A stretch of DNA of 64,000 bases from NCBI RefSeq assembly GCF_000169335.1, contig NZ_AAXW01000009.1, positions 80,597 to 144,596 of the forward strand. Reading direction: 5' to 3'. The position numbers and the translations under genes are program-made. This document shows positions 9,379-16,836 of the stretch, piece after piece (the first letter of the stretch is position 1; the number at the start of each line of letters is the position of its first letter). Source of the DNA: Crocosphaera chwakensis CCY0110 (lineage in GTDB: Bacteria; Cyanobacteriota; Cyanobacteriia; Cyanobacteriales; Microcystaceae). The notes under the pieces were generated by a model, which did no database searches, was not told the DNA's origin, and saw only the letters and a list, made by a program, of their open reading frames with translations.

Positions 9379-9545
9379 AATTTTGAAAGTAGAAAAAATT
9401 GACCCCAACACCATCTAGAGCAAAGGTTCTTGAAGTAGTAACTTGTAACAGTAGAGTATGTCAACTGCTAATAGTATAATAGGTAAGATTAAGAAAAATT
9501 AAGTTTTTCTCGACATTAGGTTTAAATAAGGAGATCCAACAGCGA

Positions 9546-10595
9546 ATGCAGCAACCTATGACTGTGAAGCGACCAGAACCAAAAGTGGTCGACCTACCTT
9601 TTACGTTACAAGATATTAGAGAAGCCATCCCCCCTCATTGTTTTGAGTCATCTGCTATAAAATCCCTGGCTTATTTTTTTTGGGATATTTTTGTCATATC
9701 TGTTCTATATGCGATCGCTTATTCTTTGGATTCTTGGTTTTTTTGGCCGATTTTTTGGGTCATGCAAGGAACTATGTTTTGGGCATTATTTGTTGTCGGA
9801 CATGATTGTGGCCATGGTTCTTTTTCTCGCTACAAATGGTTAAATAATCTCATTGGTCATCTTTCCCATACTCCCATTTTAGTCCCATTTCATGGGTGGC
9901 GTATTAGTCATCGCACTCATCATAAAAATACTGGTAATATTGATACGGATGAAAGTTGGTATCCTATCACAGAATCTAAATATAATGAGATGGGATGGTT
10001 AGAAAAGTTTGCCCGTTTTAAACTGGTTTTATTTCTGTATCCTCTTTATTTATTTAAGCGTTCCCCAGGGAGAAAAGGAAGTCATTTCGATCCTAAGAGC
10101 GATCTATTCCGTCCATCTGAAAAATGGGATGTTTTAACTAGCACTATTTGCTTGATTGGTATGGTTGCTTTGTTAGGTTTTTTAACTTATCAATTCGGCT
10201 TTTTGTGGTTACTTAAATATTATTTAGGACCTTATCTTGTTTTTGTGATTTGGTTAGATTTAGTTACCTTTTTACATCACACTGATCCTGATGTTCCTTG
10301 GTATCGGGGGAAAGATTGGTACTTTTTAAAAGGGGCATTATCTACGGTAGATCATGATTATGGGTTTATCAATGATATCCATCATAATATTGGTACTCAT
10401 GTTGCTCATCATATCTTTTTGACCATGCCTCATTACCATTTAAAAACCGCAACAGAAGCCATTAAACCCGTTTTAGGTGACTATTATCGTAAGTCAAATT
10501 ACTCTATTTTAGAAGCATTTATTCGGGGCTACAATATTTGTCATGTGGTTCCCGATGAAGGGGGTAAGGTTTATTGTGAATCTAGAAAGTTTTAA
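9546..10595 (+). CDS. desB: omega-3 (delta-15) acyl-lipid desaturase
   Basis: A 349-residue membrane enzyme that introduces the omega-3 double bond into glycerolipid fatty acids using reduced ferredoxin; it is induced by cold in several cyanobacteria. The three histidine boxes are present: HDCGH (86-90), HRTHH (122-126) and HVAHH (285-289), which bind the di-iron centre. Between them are two pairs of hydrophobic segments. The text around the boxes, such as LSHTPILVPFHGWRISHRTH and NIDTDESWYP, is typical of DesB and not of the delta-12 DesA. An AAGGAG site lies upstream of the ATG. It is a single gene, bounded by terminators on both sides. Confidence 0.93.
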   Translation: MQQPMTVKRPEPKVVDLPFTLQDIREAIPPHCFESSAIKSLAYFFWDIFVISVLYAIAYSLDSWFFWPIFWVMQGTMFWALFVVGHDCGHGSFSRYKWLNNLIGHLSHTPILVPFHGWRISHRTHHKNTGNIDTDESWYPITESKYNEMGWLEKFARFKLVLFLYPLYLFKRSPGRKGSHFDPKSDLFRPSEKWDVLTSTICLIGMVALLGFLTYQFGFLWLLKYYLGPYLVFVIWLDLVTFLHHTDPDVPWYRGKDWYFLKGALSTVDHDYGFINDIHHNIGTHVAHHIFLTMPHYHLKTATEAIKPVLGDYYRKSNYSILEAFIRGYNICHVVPDEGGKVYCESRKF

Positions 10596-10642
10596 GTTTT
10601 AATTCTTCTTTCTAGTTATAAAAAACACAATCGAATTAATAT

Positions 10643-10678
10643 AAAAAAGGGAAGGTATTTAATAAGTATCTTCCTTTT
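10643..10678 (+). terminator. terminator of desB
   Basis: An A-tract at 10643-10648, then GGAAGGTA pairing with TATCTTCC (one G-U) and a TTTT tail at 10675-10678. It lies about 50 bases after the desB stop. Confidence 0.65.
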
Positions 10679-11382
10679 ACTATAGAATGAAGAAAAAAAA
10701 TAAAATTTCAAATTTCCTAGTATAAATATATTTGCAAAGAATTATAGAGAAGTTAAATGTAAACAAGATCAAGAAAACAAGTTAATAAAAAAATGGAAAT
10801 TAGAAGAGAATAATTTATATTCATTATGAATGTAATACATTGATCTATTGTTAACTTTTCCAATTTTTAGAATAATTCTGTAACCTATTGTAAAAACAGA
10901 ATTAGTAATAAGTAATACATAGCAATATATCTATATTTGACCAAGGGTGATTAATTCTCACACCTCATTCTATTGCTTATCAACCCAAGATTAAGCAATC
11001 TTACTCAGTGGATCAATAAAACTTATGTAACTATTTATAAATTTTTTAGGATAAGTGATCCCATATTTGATATGGAGGGAAACAAAATGATTAAAGAGGA
11101 ATCAGAGCATAAACACTCATTAGTTAAATTAATGAGACTGTCTATAAATTGTAATCAAAAAATCTACTAGAAAAGGGTAAAAAGAATGTTAAAAGAGTCT
11201 AACTATCATGATATGATAAGGACTCGAAACGAACATAAGTGAATAAACGGTTTGCTACAAGCGACTTTGAGCGACCGAATAACTTTCTAAAATTTTCTCT
11301 ATTACCGGTAGGTCAGGGGAAACCGACTTACGAACTGATAAATGAGAAATTAACGATGCCCATTCATGGAGGAATAACAAAA
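10679..11382 (+). other. long promoter and leader region of rbcL
   Basis: About 700 bases of AT-rich DNA precede the rbcL start. A small frame at 10973-11170 inside it lacks any family resemblance and is not accepted. A GTA-N8-TAC site lies at 10905-10918. A GGAGG ribosome site at 11368-11372 precedes the true ATG at 11383. A frame continuous with rbcL extends back to a GTG at 11239 but encodes residues not found in RuBisCO. Confidence 0.6.
10905..10918 (+). promoter_or_regulatory. candidate NtcA-type site (GTA-N8-TAC)
   Basis: GTAATAAGTAATAC fits the palindromic consensus GTA-N8-TAC of the nitrogen regulator NtcA. It is followed by TATATT at 10932-10937 as a possible -10 box. NtcA binding to an rbcL promoter has been described in Anabaena. 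Such short sites occur by chance in AT-rich DNA, so this is only a candidate. Confidence 0.3.
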
Positions 11383-12798
11383 ATGGCACAGGCCACAAAA
11401 GCAGGGTTTAATGCCGGTGTTCAGGACTACCGCTTAACCTATTACACCCCCGACTATACCCCTAAAGATACCGATTTACTGGCGTGCTTCCGCATGACCC
11501 CCCAACCTGGAGTTCCTCCTGAAGAAGCCGGTGCAGCAGTAGCAGCAGAATCTTCTACCGGAACCTGGACAACGGTTTGGACTGATAACTTAACCGACTT
11601 AGATCGTTACAAAGGTCGTTGTTATGACATCGAACCCGTTGCTAACGAAGAAAACCAGTATTTCTGTTTTATTGCTTATCCTTTGGACTTATTTGAAGAA
11701 GGATCTGTCACTAACGTTCTAACCTCTTTAGTAGGTAACGTTTTCGGGTTCAAAGCATTACGGGCTTTACGTTTAGAAGACATCCGTTTCCCTGTTGCTT
11801 TAATCAAAACCTTCCAAGGGCCTCCTCACGGTATTACCGTTGAACGGGATAAATTAAACAAGTATGGTCGTCCCCTATTAGGTTGTACCATTAAGCCCAA
11901 ATTAGGTTTATCCGCTAAGAACTACGGACGTGCAGTTTACGAATGTTTACGGGGTGGATTAGACTTCACCAAAGACGACGAAAACATTAACTCTCAACCC
12001 TTCATGCGTTGGCGCGATCGCTTCTTATTCGTACAAGAAGCTATCGAAAAATCCCAAGCTGAAACCAACGAAGTTAAGGGTCACTACCTCAACGTAACCG
12101 CAGGAACTTGCGAAGAAATGATGAAACGGGCTGAATTTGCCAAAGAAATTGGCACTCCCATCATCATGCACGACTTCTTAACCGGTGGTTTCACTGCTAA
12201 CACCACCTTAGCTAAGTTCTGTCGTGACAACGGCATCTTATTACACATTCACCGTGCGATGCACGCGGTAATTGACCGTCAGAAAAATCATGGTATTCAC
12301 TTCCGCGTCTTAGCTAAGTGTTTACGTTTATCTGGTGGTGATCACCTCCACTCTGGAACCGTTGTGGGTAAATTAGAAGGAGAAAGAGGCATCACTATGG
12401 GGTTTGTTGACCTCATGCGTGAAGACTACGTCGAAGAAGATCGCGATCGCGGTATTTTCTTCACCCAAGACTACGCTTCTATGGCTGGAACCATGCCTGT
12501 TGCGTCTGGTGGTATCCACGTATGGCATATGCCTGCCTTAGTTGAAATCTTCGGCGACGACTCTTGCTTACAGTTTGGTGGTGGTACATTAGGACACCCT
12601 TGGGGTAACGCTCCTGGTGCAACCGCTAACCGTGTGGCTCTTGAAGCTTGTATCCAAGCTCGTAACGAAGGCCGTAACTTGGCTCGTGAAGGTAATGACG
12701 TTATCCGTGAAGCTTGTAAGTGGAGTCCTGAGTTGGCCGCTGCTTGCGAACTGTGGAAAGAAATTACCTTCGAGTTTGAGGCAATGGATACACTCTAA
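11383..12798 (+). CDS. rbcL: RuBisCO large subunit
   Basis: The 471-residue catalytic subunit of form IB ribulose-1,5-bisphosphate carboxylase/oxygenase, located in carboxysomes. The ATG at 11383 gives MAQATKAGFNAGVQDYRLTY, the normal cyanobacterial N-terminus, and has a GGAGG site. The active-site pieces are all there: TIKPKLGLSAKNYGR, GGLDFTKDDEN with the carbamylated lysine, the HIHRAMHAV histidine region and SGGDHLHSGTVVGKLEGE with the loop 6 lysine. Codon use is more GC-rich than in neighbours, as expected for a highly expressed gene. It is the first gene of rbcL-rbcX-rbcS. The upstream GTG extension of 48 codons is not used here. Confidence 0.98.
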   Translation: MAQATKAGFNAGVQDYRLTYYTPDYTPKDTDLLACFRMTPQPGVPPEEAGAAVAAESSTGTWTTVWTDNLTDLDRYKGRCYDIEPVANEENQYFCFIAYPLDLFEEGSVTNVLTSLVGNVFGFKALRALRLEDIRFPVALIKTFQGPPHGITVERDKLNKYGRPLLGCTIKPKLGLSAKNYGRAVYECLRGGLDFTKDDENINSQPFMRWRDRFLFVQEAIEKSQAETNEVKGHYLNVTAGTCEEMMKRAEFAKEIGTPIIMHDFLTGGFTANTTLAKFCRDNGILLHIHRAMHAVIDRQKNHGIHFRVLAKCLRLSGGDHLHSGTVVGKLEGERGITMGFVDLMREDYVEEDRDRGIFFTQDYASMAGTMPVASGGIHVWHMPALVEIFGDDSCLQFGGGTLGHPWGNAPGATANRVALEACIQARNEGRNLAREGNDVIREACKWSPELAAACELWKEITFEFEAMDTL

Positions 12799-12809
12799 TT
12801 TTGGGATAA

Positions 12810-12849
12810 TTGTTAGCTTTTAGGAATATAAAAGACTAAAAACTAACAA
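12810..12849 (+). promoter_or_regulatory. rbcL-rbcX intercistronic hairpin
   Basis: TTGTTAG-C-TTTTA at 12810-12822 pairs with TAAAA-A-CTAACAA at 12837-12849, giving a 12-bp stem with one mismatch. It has no T-run, so it more likely stabilises the rbcL message or partly attenuates rbcXS expression. The rbcX ribosome site GAGGAGGG follows it. Confidence 0.6.
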
Positions 12850-12879
12850 CTGTGTCCGAGGAGGGACAGGTAGGCATCT

Positions 12880-13278
12880 ATGTATCCCAAAAAAATAGCT
12901 AACGACACTGCTGAAGTAATACAAAATTACCTGACTTATCAAGCGGTTCGTGTGATTCTTGACCAACTATCTGAAACCAACCCCAAACAAGCCATATGGC
13001 TGAGGCAATACACAGCCTCCCACAATATCCAAAAGGGAGAACTGTTTATTGAGGGGTTAATGGGAGAAGATAAGGAGCTAGTGATGCGTATTCTCAAAGT
13101 ACGAGAATATCTAGCCTCTGAGGTAATGGAATTTATGCCCCAGATGGTTAGACACCGTATGAGTCAGGCAAATGTAGAACATCGTCGTCAGCTATTGGAG
13201 AGGCTTACCAGTTCTTCCTCAGTGTCCTCAACATCTTGTGAGTCAGAGAATGATGACTCAACGTCTAATTGTGATTAA
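12880..13278 (+). CDS. rbcX: RuBisCO assembly chaperone RbcX
   Basis: A 132-residue helical protein that, as a dimer, clamps the C-terminal tail of newly folded RbcL and helps build the RbcL8 core before RbcS joins. The family signature is visible: KKIANDTAEVIQNYLTYQAV at the start, LSETNPKQAIWLRQY in the middle, and FMPQMVRHRMSQANVEHRR before the tail. The last 30 residues are Ser-rich and disordered, as in other cyanobacterial RbcX proteins. A strong GAGGAGGG ribosome site lies before the ATG. Its place between rbcL and rbcS is the classic arrangement and supports the assignment fully. Confidence 0.97.
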   Translation: MYPKKIANDTAEVIQNYLTYQAVRVILDQLSETNPKQAIWLRQYTASHNIQKGELFIEGLMGEDKELVMRILKVREYLASEVMEFMPQMVRHRMSQANVEHRRQLLERLTSSSSVSSTSCESENDDSTSNCD

Positions 13279-13301
13279 CTTGAGATAGAAATCAACCAAC
13301 C

Positions 13302-13637
13302 ATGAAAACATTACCTAAAGAGCGTCGTTACGAAACCCTTTCTTATTTACCCCCTTTAACCGATCAACAAATTGTTCGTCAAGTTCAATATGTATTGGAT
13401 CAGGGAATGATTCCTGGAATTGAGTTTGAAGAAGATCCCCAACCCGAAACTCACTTCTGGACTATGTGGAAGTTACCTTTATTCGGTGCTAGTTCTGCTC
13501 AGCAAGTATTAGCTGAAGTGCGCGAATGTCGTTCTGAGTATCCTAATGCTTATATTCGTGTGATTGGTTTTGACAATATTAAACAGTGTCAAACCATGAG
13601 TTTCATCGTTCATAAGCCTAACAACCGCGCATTCTAA
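13302..13637 (+). CDS. rbcS: RuBisCO small subunit
   Basis: The 111-residue small subunit that caps the RbcL octamer and is needed for full carboxylase activity. Typical pieces are MKTLPKERRYETLSYLPPLT at the N-terminus, EFEEDPQPETHFWTMWKLPL, and a C-terminal AYIRVIGFDNIKQCQTMSFI. No transit peptide is present, as expected for cyanobacteria. It starts 23 bases after rbcX and is followed by a clear terminator hairpin, so it closes the RuBisCO operon. Confidence 0.98.
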   Translation: MKTLPKERRYETLSYLPPLTDQQIVRQVQYVLDQGMIPGIEFEEDPQPETHFWTMWKLPLFGASSAQQVLAEVRECRSEYPNAYIRVIGFDNIKQCQTMSFIVHKPNNRAF

Positions 13638-13671
13638 GCTGTTTTAGATAACTTTGAACGGTAAATTTTGG

Positions 13672-13696
13672 CCTACCTACAGTTATTGTGGGTAGG
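13672..13696 (+). terminator. terminator of the RuBisCO operon
   Basis: CCTACCTACA at 13672-13681 pairs with TGTGGGTAGG at 13687-13696 (one G-U pair) around a five-base loop, followed by TTAATATT. It lies 34 bases after the rbcS stop and 24 bases before the next gene. Confidence 0.75.
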
Positions 13697-13719
13697 TTAA
13701 TATTATGAATTGAAAGATT

Positions 13720-14034
13720 ATGATCGACAAAATTCATAAAAAACTTTTAAATAATCAATATGAATTCTCGGAACAAGCTATTAATCAAACTCTTTTGCGC
13801 CAAATTAGTGTTTATGAAATCAAACAAGCCGTTTTACAAGGTAAGCTCATCGAAGATTATCCTGATGATAAATATGGTCCAAGTTGTTTAATATTTGGCT
13901 TAACAGAACAAAAACGCCCCTTACATATACATTGTAGTTATCCTACTCGTTCGCTAATTAAAATCATAACAGTCTATCAACCTAGTTCTAAGCTTTGGAT
14001 TAATTATGAGCAAAGGAGACAGCTAAATGACTAA
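13720..14034 (+). CDS. DUF4258 protein, putative toxin of a TA pair
   Basis: A 104-residue protein of the DUF4258 type, related in shape to RelE/MqsR-like ribonuclease toxins. Visible features are FSEQAINQTLLRQISVYEIK then GKLIEDYPDDKYGPSCLIFG, and a C-terminal RPLHIHCSYPTRSLIKIITV strand followed by an aromatic YQPSSKLWIN end, the normal DUF4258 layout. It overlaps the next gene by eight bases, which encodes a YgiT-like protein; these two families are commonly paired. It lies directly after the RuBisCO terminator. Toxic activity is inferred from family pairing, not seen. Confidence 0.78.
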   Translation: MIDKIHKKLLNNQYEFSEQAINQTLLRQISVYEIKQAVLQGKLIEDYPDDKYGPSCLIFGLTEQKRPLHIHCSYPTRSLIKIITVYQPSSKLWINYEQRRQLND

Positions 14035-14257
14035 TATTTCAAATGAAGAAACTTACTATGAAACAACAGTGACCTATACCCTTGAACGAGAAGGGAGATT
14101 TTACATTATTGAAAACGTACCGGCAAGGGTATGTGTAGAAACAGGAGAGCGATTATTTTCACCCGAAATCGTAGAAAAGTTACAAGAAATTATTTGGGAA
14201 AATAAACCCCCACAACGATTAATTCAAACGCCAGTCTATGAATTTTCTTCTGTTTGA
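14027..14257 (+). CDS. YgiT/MqsA-like antitoxin N-terminal domain, zinc cysteines missing
   Basis: A 76-residue protein matching the YgiT/MqsA N-terminal domain: TVTYTLEREGRFYIIENVPA then RVCVETGERLFSPEIVEKLQ. In the parent family two CxxC pairs bind zinc. Here the first CxxC is absent and the second is reduced to CVET, so no zinc site can form. No helix-turn-helix DNA-binding domain follows. It overlaps the DUF4258 toxin-like gene and likely neutralises it by direct contact. Lack of a DNA-binding domain suggests the pair is not self-regulated in the usual way; this is inference. Confidence 0.75.
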   Translation: MTNISNEETYYETTVTYTLEREGRFYIIENVPARVCVETGERLFSPEIVEKLQEIIWENKPPQRLIQTPVYEFSSV

Positions 14258-14309
14258 TTTACTAAAGCTATTATTAATTATTCTTGAGCCAACTTTACAA
14301 AACATTTAT

Positions 14310-14348
14310 TTTAGGAAGCAAATACATAAATTGTTATTGCTCCCTAAA
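14310..14348. terminator. bidirectional terminator hairpin
   Basis: TTTAGG-A-AGCAA at 14310-14321 pairs with TTGCT-C-CCTAAA at 14337-14348 with one mismatch. T-rich or A-rich tracts lie on both sides. It sits between the convergent antitoxin and DUF3747 genes and could serve both. Confidence 0.6.
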
Positions 14349-14354
14349 GTTTCT

Positions 14355-15428
14355 TTATTGAATAATAATCGGATTTAAACCAATACTTTTAAGACTTTGT
14401 TCTGCTTTTTGAGCATTGTTTTTATCACTAAATAATCCCACTTGTAACATAGAACGACCTTGATAAGAGGTAGAAAACGCTTCAGGAAACAGCGATCGCA
14501 CACGAGTCCTATCTTGACTACTACCCACAGCAACCACAACCCGATAACTTTGAGAGGTTTGAGTATTGCGTTCTGTATTAGCTGCGTTTGGGGTAGGAGG
14601 AGGAACCATACCATTAAAACTTTTGGTGGTTGGAGGTTCAAGGGGAGGTAGTTCTGAAAAACTGGGTAACGGTGGCGGTTCATTAGCCACTGAAGGGTTT
14701 GGGGGAGGTGGTAAAGTATTACCAGAGGGTTGGACTGTGACAGTATTACCTGAAGACACACTAGAGGGTTGAGTTTGGGCGGTAAACGTCATTTCTTGTA
14801 CAGAAGAATCAGACTCAGATACCACAACCTCTTCCTTAGATGAATCAGTGGTATTATAAGCTGGTTGTGCAGGAATAGACGCACTGTCCCCCGTTAAGTA
14901 AATATGACCCAATACTTGACCATTATAAGCCCGTTGGGTAAATCGCCAACCGGGATCTAAATCAATCTTTAAAAATCCTGAAGCAACTCCCTCAGTTCTT
15001 CCAACAACGATATCAGGTTGATTGGGATCACTGCGATGGGTTCCCACTAACAATAATTCCCCCTTGTTTTGAACCACTCTTAATAAATAGTCTAGTCCTA
15101 AGTCTTGTCCATCAATGCGGATAGAATACCCATTACTATCGGTACTTCTTTGACAACTACCGGCAAAATTAAAGTTGAGTAGTAGAGGGTCAATAGTGGT
15201 CACTGAATTCGATTCTATTTCTTCCCAACACTGTCGCTGTCCTGGTATTTGTCTGATGATGAGTAAATCGTATTTATTATCTCCGTAGGGTCTAGCAACA
15301 GCAATAAAATCATCCTGGTTGACCTCTTGTTCATCGAAGGTCGAGGCTTCACAAGGAAACCAAGGGATAATACCCGTTAATGCGAAAGTGGTAACAGCAA
15401 CCAATTTACCAATAAGTGTGAGTTTCAT
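14355..15428 (-). CDS. exported DUF3747 protein with C-terminal SPOR-like region
   Basis: A 357-residue exported protein. Residues 1-29 form a signal peptide ending near FPCEAS. Residues 30-185 match the cyanobacterial DUF3747 domain (DDFIAVARPYGDNKYDLLII, then GQRQCWEEI). A Pro/Ser/Thr-rich linker of about 100 residues follows. The last 65 residues, SYRVVVAVGSSQDRTRVRSL to the IGLNPIIIQ end, look like SPOR modules, which bind denuded peptidoglycan. This suggests a periplasmic or cell-wall role. It is divergent from the GDSL hydrolase gene, with 224 bases between them. Function is unknown. Confidence 0.82.
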   Translation of the reverse strand: MKLTLIGKLVAVTTFALTGIIPWFPCEASTFDEQEVNQDDFIAVARPYGDNKYDLLIIRQIPGQRQCWEEIESNSVTTIDPLLLNFNFAGSCQRSTDSNGYSIRIDGQDLGLDYLLRVVQNKGELLLVGTHRSDPNQPDIVVGRTEGVASGFLKIDLDPGWRFTQRAYNGQVLGHIYLTGDSASIPAQPAYNTTDSSKEEVVVSESDSSVQEMTFTAQTQPSSVSSGNTVTVQPSGNTLPPPPNPSVANEPPPLPSFSELPPLEPPTTKSFNGMVPPPTPNAANTERNTQTSQSYRVVVAVGSSQDRTRVRSLFPEAFSTSYQGRSMLQVGLFSDKNNAQKAEQSLKSIGLNPIIIQ

Positions 15429-15652
15429 AGTCTATACCATTGCATCATCACAACATGATTTACACAAAATAGAGTGTTTCCATGTCTGCAATCATGACGC
15501 ATCTCATCAGTAGAATGTTGCTAGAATTGGACAGCTTACCATTTGTCTATTCTTTGGTTTAACGAGTTTTTAATTAAATTAAGATAAAAAAATATTGATG
15601 CTAACGAAAGCTTGATTACTATGTAGATCAATTTTTAAATAGATTTAATATA

Positions 15653-16645
15653 ATGAAAAAATTATCTTTATTCGGTTTTTTGGTAAGTATTAGTAGTTTT
15701 ATCTCTTCCTCTGCGATCGCTGCTAATTTTTCAGCCATTTACGGGTTTGGAGATAGCTTATCGGGGACTGGTAATATTAATCAGATTGTTTTTCAGGCAA
15801 CAGGAGGAACTCAAACCTTTCCTCCCAGTCCTCCTTATTTTCAAGGCAGATTTTCCAATGGTCCAGCCTGGATAGAACTTCTTGCCCAAGAGTTAAATAT
15901 TCCCTTAGTTAATTTTTCTTTTGGAGGGGCAACCAGTGGTGATAAAAATGCCTTTGATACTACGTTACCAGAACTTTCTTTATCCGGTTTACAACAACAA
16001 GTTAACAATTTTCTACTTAATAACCCTGTCGCTGATCCCAATGCACTTTATACAATTTGGATAGGAGGAAATGATTATTTACCAACTAATAGTATGACTT
16101 TCACTCCTTTCGATACTCCTGAGCAAACTTTAAGTAACATAGAAACAGCTATTAATTCTTTAATCGGGTTTGGTGCTGAGAATATTATGGTTTTCAATTT
16201 ACCAAACTTAGGTAATACACCTCTCAATAATGGAAGTTTAGATGGATTTTGTCCTAATAATAATCAATTTGATGCTGATTGTTTAAATGAGTTAACTATG
16301 GCTCATAATAATGGTTTAGCAAGTTTGTTATCTAGTTTTTCAGCCAATGTTAATATAATACAAATTGATCTTAATACTTTATTTAATAATACCATTGAAA
16401 ATCCTTCTCCTATTTTTACAAATGTGACTGATCCCTGTTTTAATACAAACACTTCTGAAGTTTGTAATAATCCTAATCAATTTTTATTCTGGGATAACAG
16501 CCATCCAACAGCAGCAGGACATCAATTAATTGCTGACACAGCGTTTCAATCATTAGGAATTCCTGAACCTAAAACAACAGTAGGATTATTAACAATTGGA
16601 TTGATAGCTACCATTAAAAAAAATAACAAAATAAACAAAGGTTAA
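15653..16645 (+). CDS. secreted SGNH/GDSL hydrolase with PEP-CTERM-like tail
   Basis: A 330-residue exported esterase/lipase-like enzyme. The signal peptide covers residues 1-24 (ending SSAIAAN). Block I, IYGFGDSLSGTGN, supplies the nucleophile serine; GGND near residue 140 supplies the oxyanion Asn; DNSHPTAAGHQ near the C-terminus supplies the Asp and His. The end, IPEPKTTVGLLTIGLIATIK then KNNK, has the PEP motif, hydrophobic helix and basic tail of a PEP-CTERM sorting signal, though the helix is short. Its stop is only two bases from the AtzG-like start, so the two are probably cotranscribed. Substrate is unknown. Confidence 0.88.
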   Translation: MKKLSLFGFLVSISSFISSSAIAANFSAIYGFGDSLSGTGNINQIVFQATGGTQTFPPSPPYFQGRFSNGPAWIELLAQELNIPLVNFSFGGATSGDKNAFDTTLPELSLSGLQQQVNNFLLNNPVADPNALYTIWIGGNDYLPTNSMTFTPFDTPEQTLSNIETAINSLIGFGAENIMVFNLPNLGNTPLNNGSLDGFCPNNNQFDADCLNELTMAHNNGLASLLSSFSANVNIIQIDLNTLFNNTIENPSPIFTNVTDPCFNTNTSEVCNNPNQFLFWDNSHPTAAGHQLIADTAFQSLGIPEPKTTVGLLTIGLIATIKKNNKINKG

Positions 16646-16647
16646 TT

Positions 16648-16836
16648 ATGAATAATAAGGATATTAACATCCGAGAATACATCGAACAAACATCTGTCAT
16701 TATTGATTTACCCATTGATGCTGAATATATGCCAGGAGTAATTGATAATTTAACAAGAATTGCTGAAATTGCTATATTAGTTACTGAATTTGAACTTCCT
16801 GAAACTGTTGAAGCTGCCCCCATTTTCCAACCATGA
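16648..16836 (+). CDS. AtzG-like (DUF4089) small subunit
   Basis: A 62-residue helical protein of the DUF4089/AtzG-like family. In Pseudomonas, AtzG forms a complex with the amidase AtzE that is needed for stable 1-carboxybiuret hydrolase, much as GatC does for GatA. Here the family pattern is YIEQTSVIIDLPIDAEYMPG and VIDNLTRIAEIA, with FELPETVEAAPIFQP at the end. It overlaps the AtzE-like gene by four bases and follows the GDSL hydrolase by two. The pairing makes the assignment strong even though the protein is short. Confidence 0.85.
   Translation: MNNKDINIREYIEQTSVIIDLPIDAEYMPGVIDNLTRIAEIAILVTEFELPETVEAAPIFQP

Noticed and set aside
10973..11170. 65-codon frame in the rbcL leader
   Set aside because: It has no family resemblance, begins with a TTG, and lies within the expected promoter and leader of rbcL.
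11239..11382. In-frame GTG extension of rbcL by 48 codons
   Set aside because: The residues do not occur in RuBisCO large subunits; the ATG at 11383 has a GGAGG site and gives the standard N-terminus.
14460..14772. Plus-strand frames opposite the DUF3747 gene
   Set aside because: They come from the complement of the Pro/Ser-rich linker and are shadows of the real gene.
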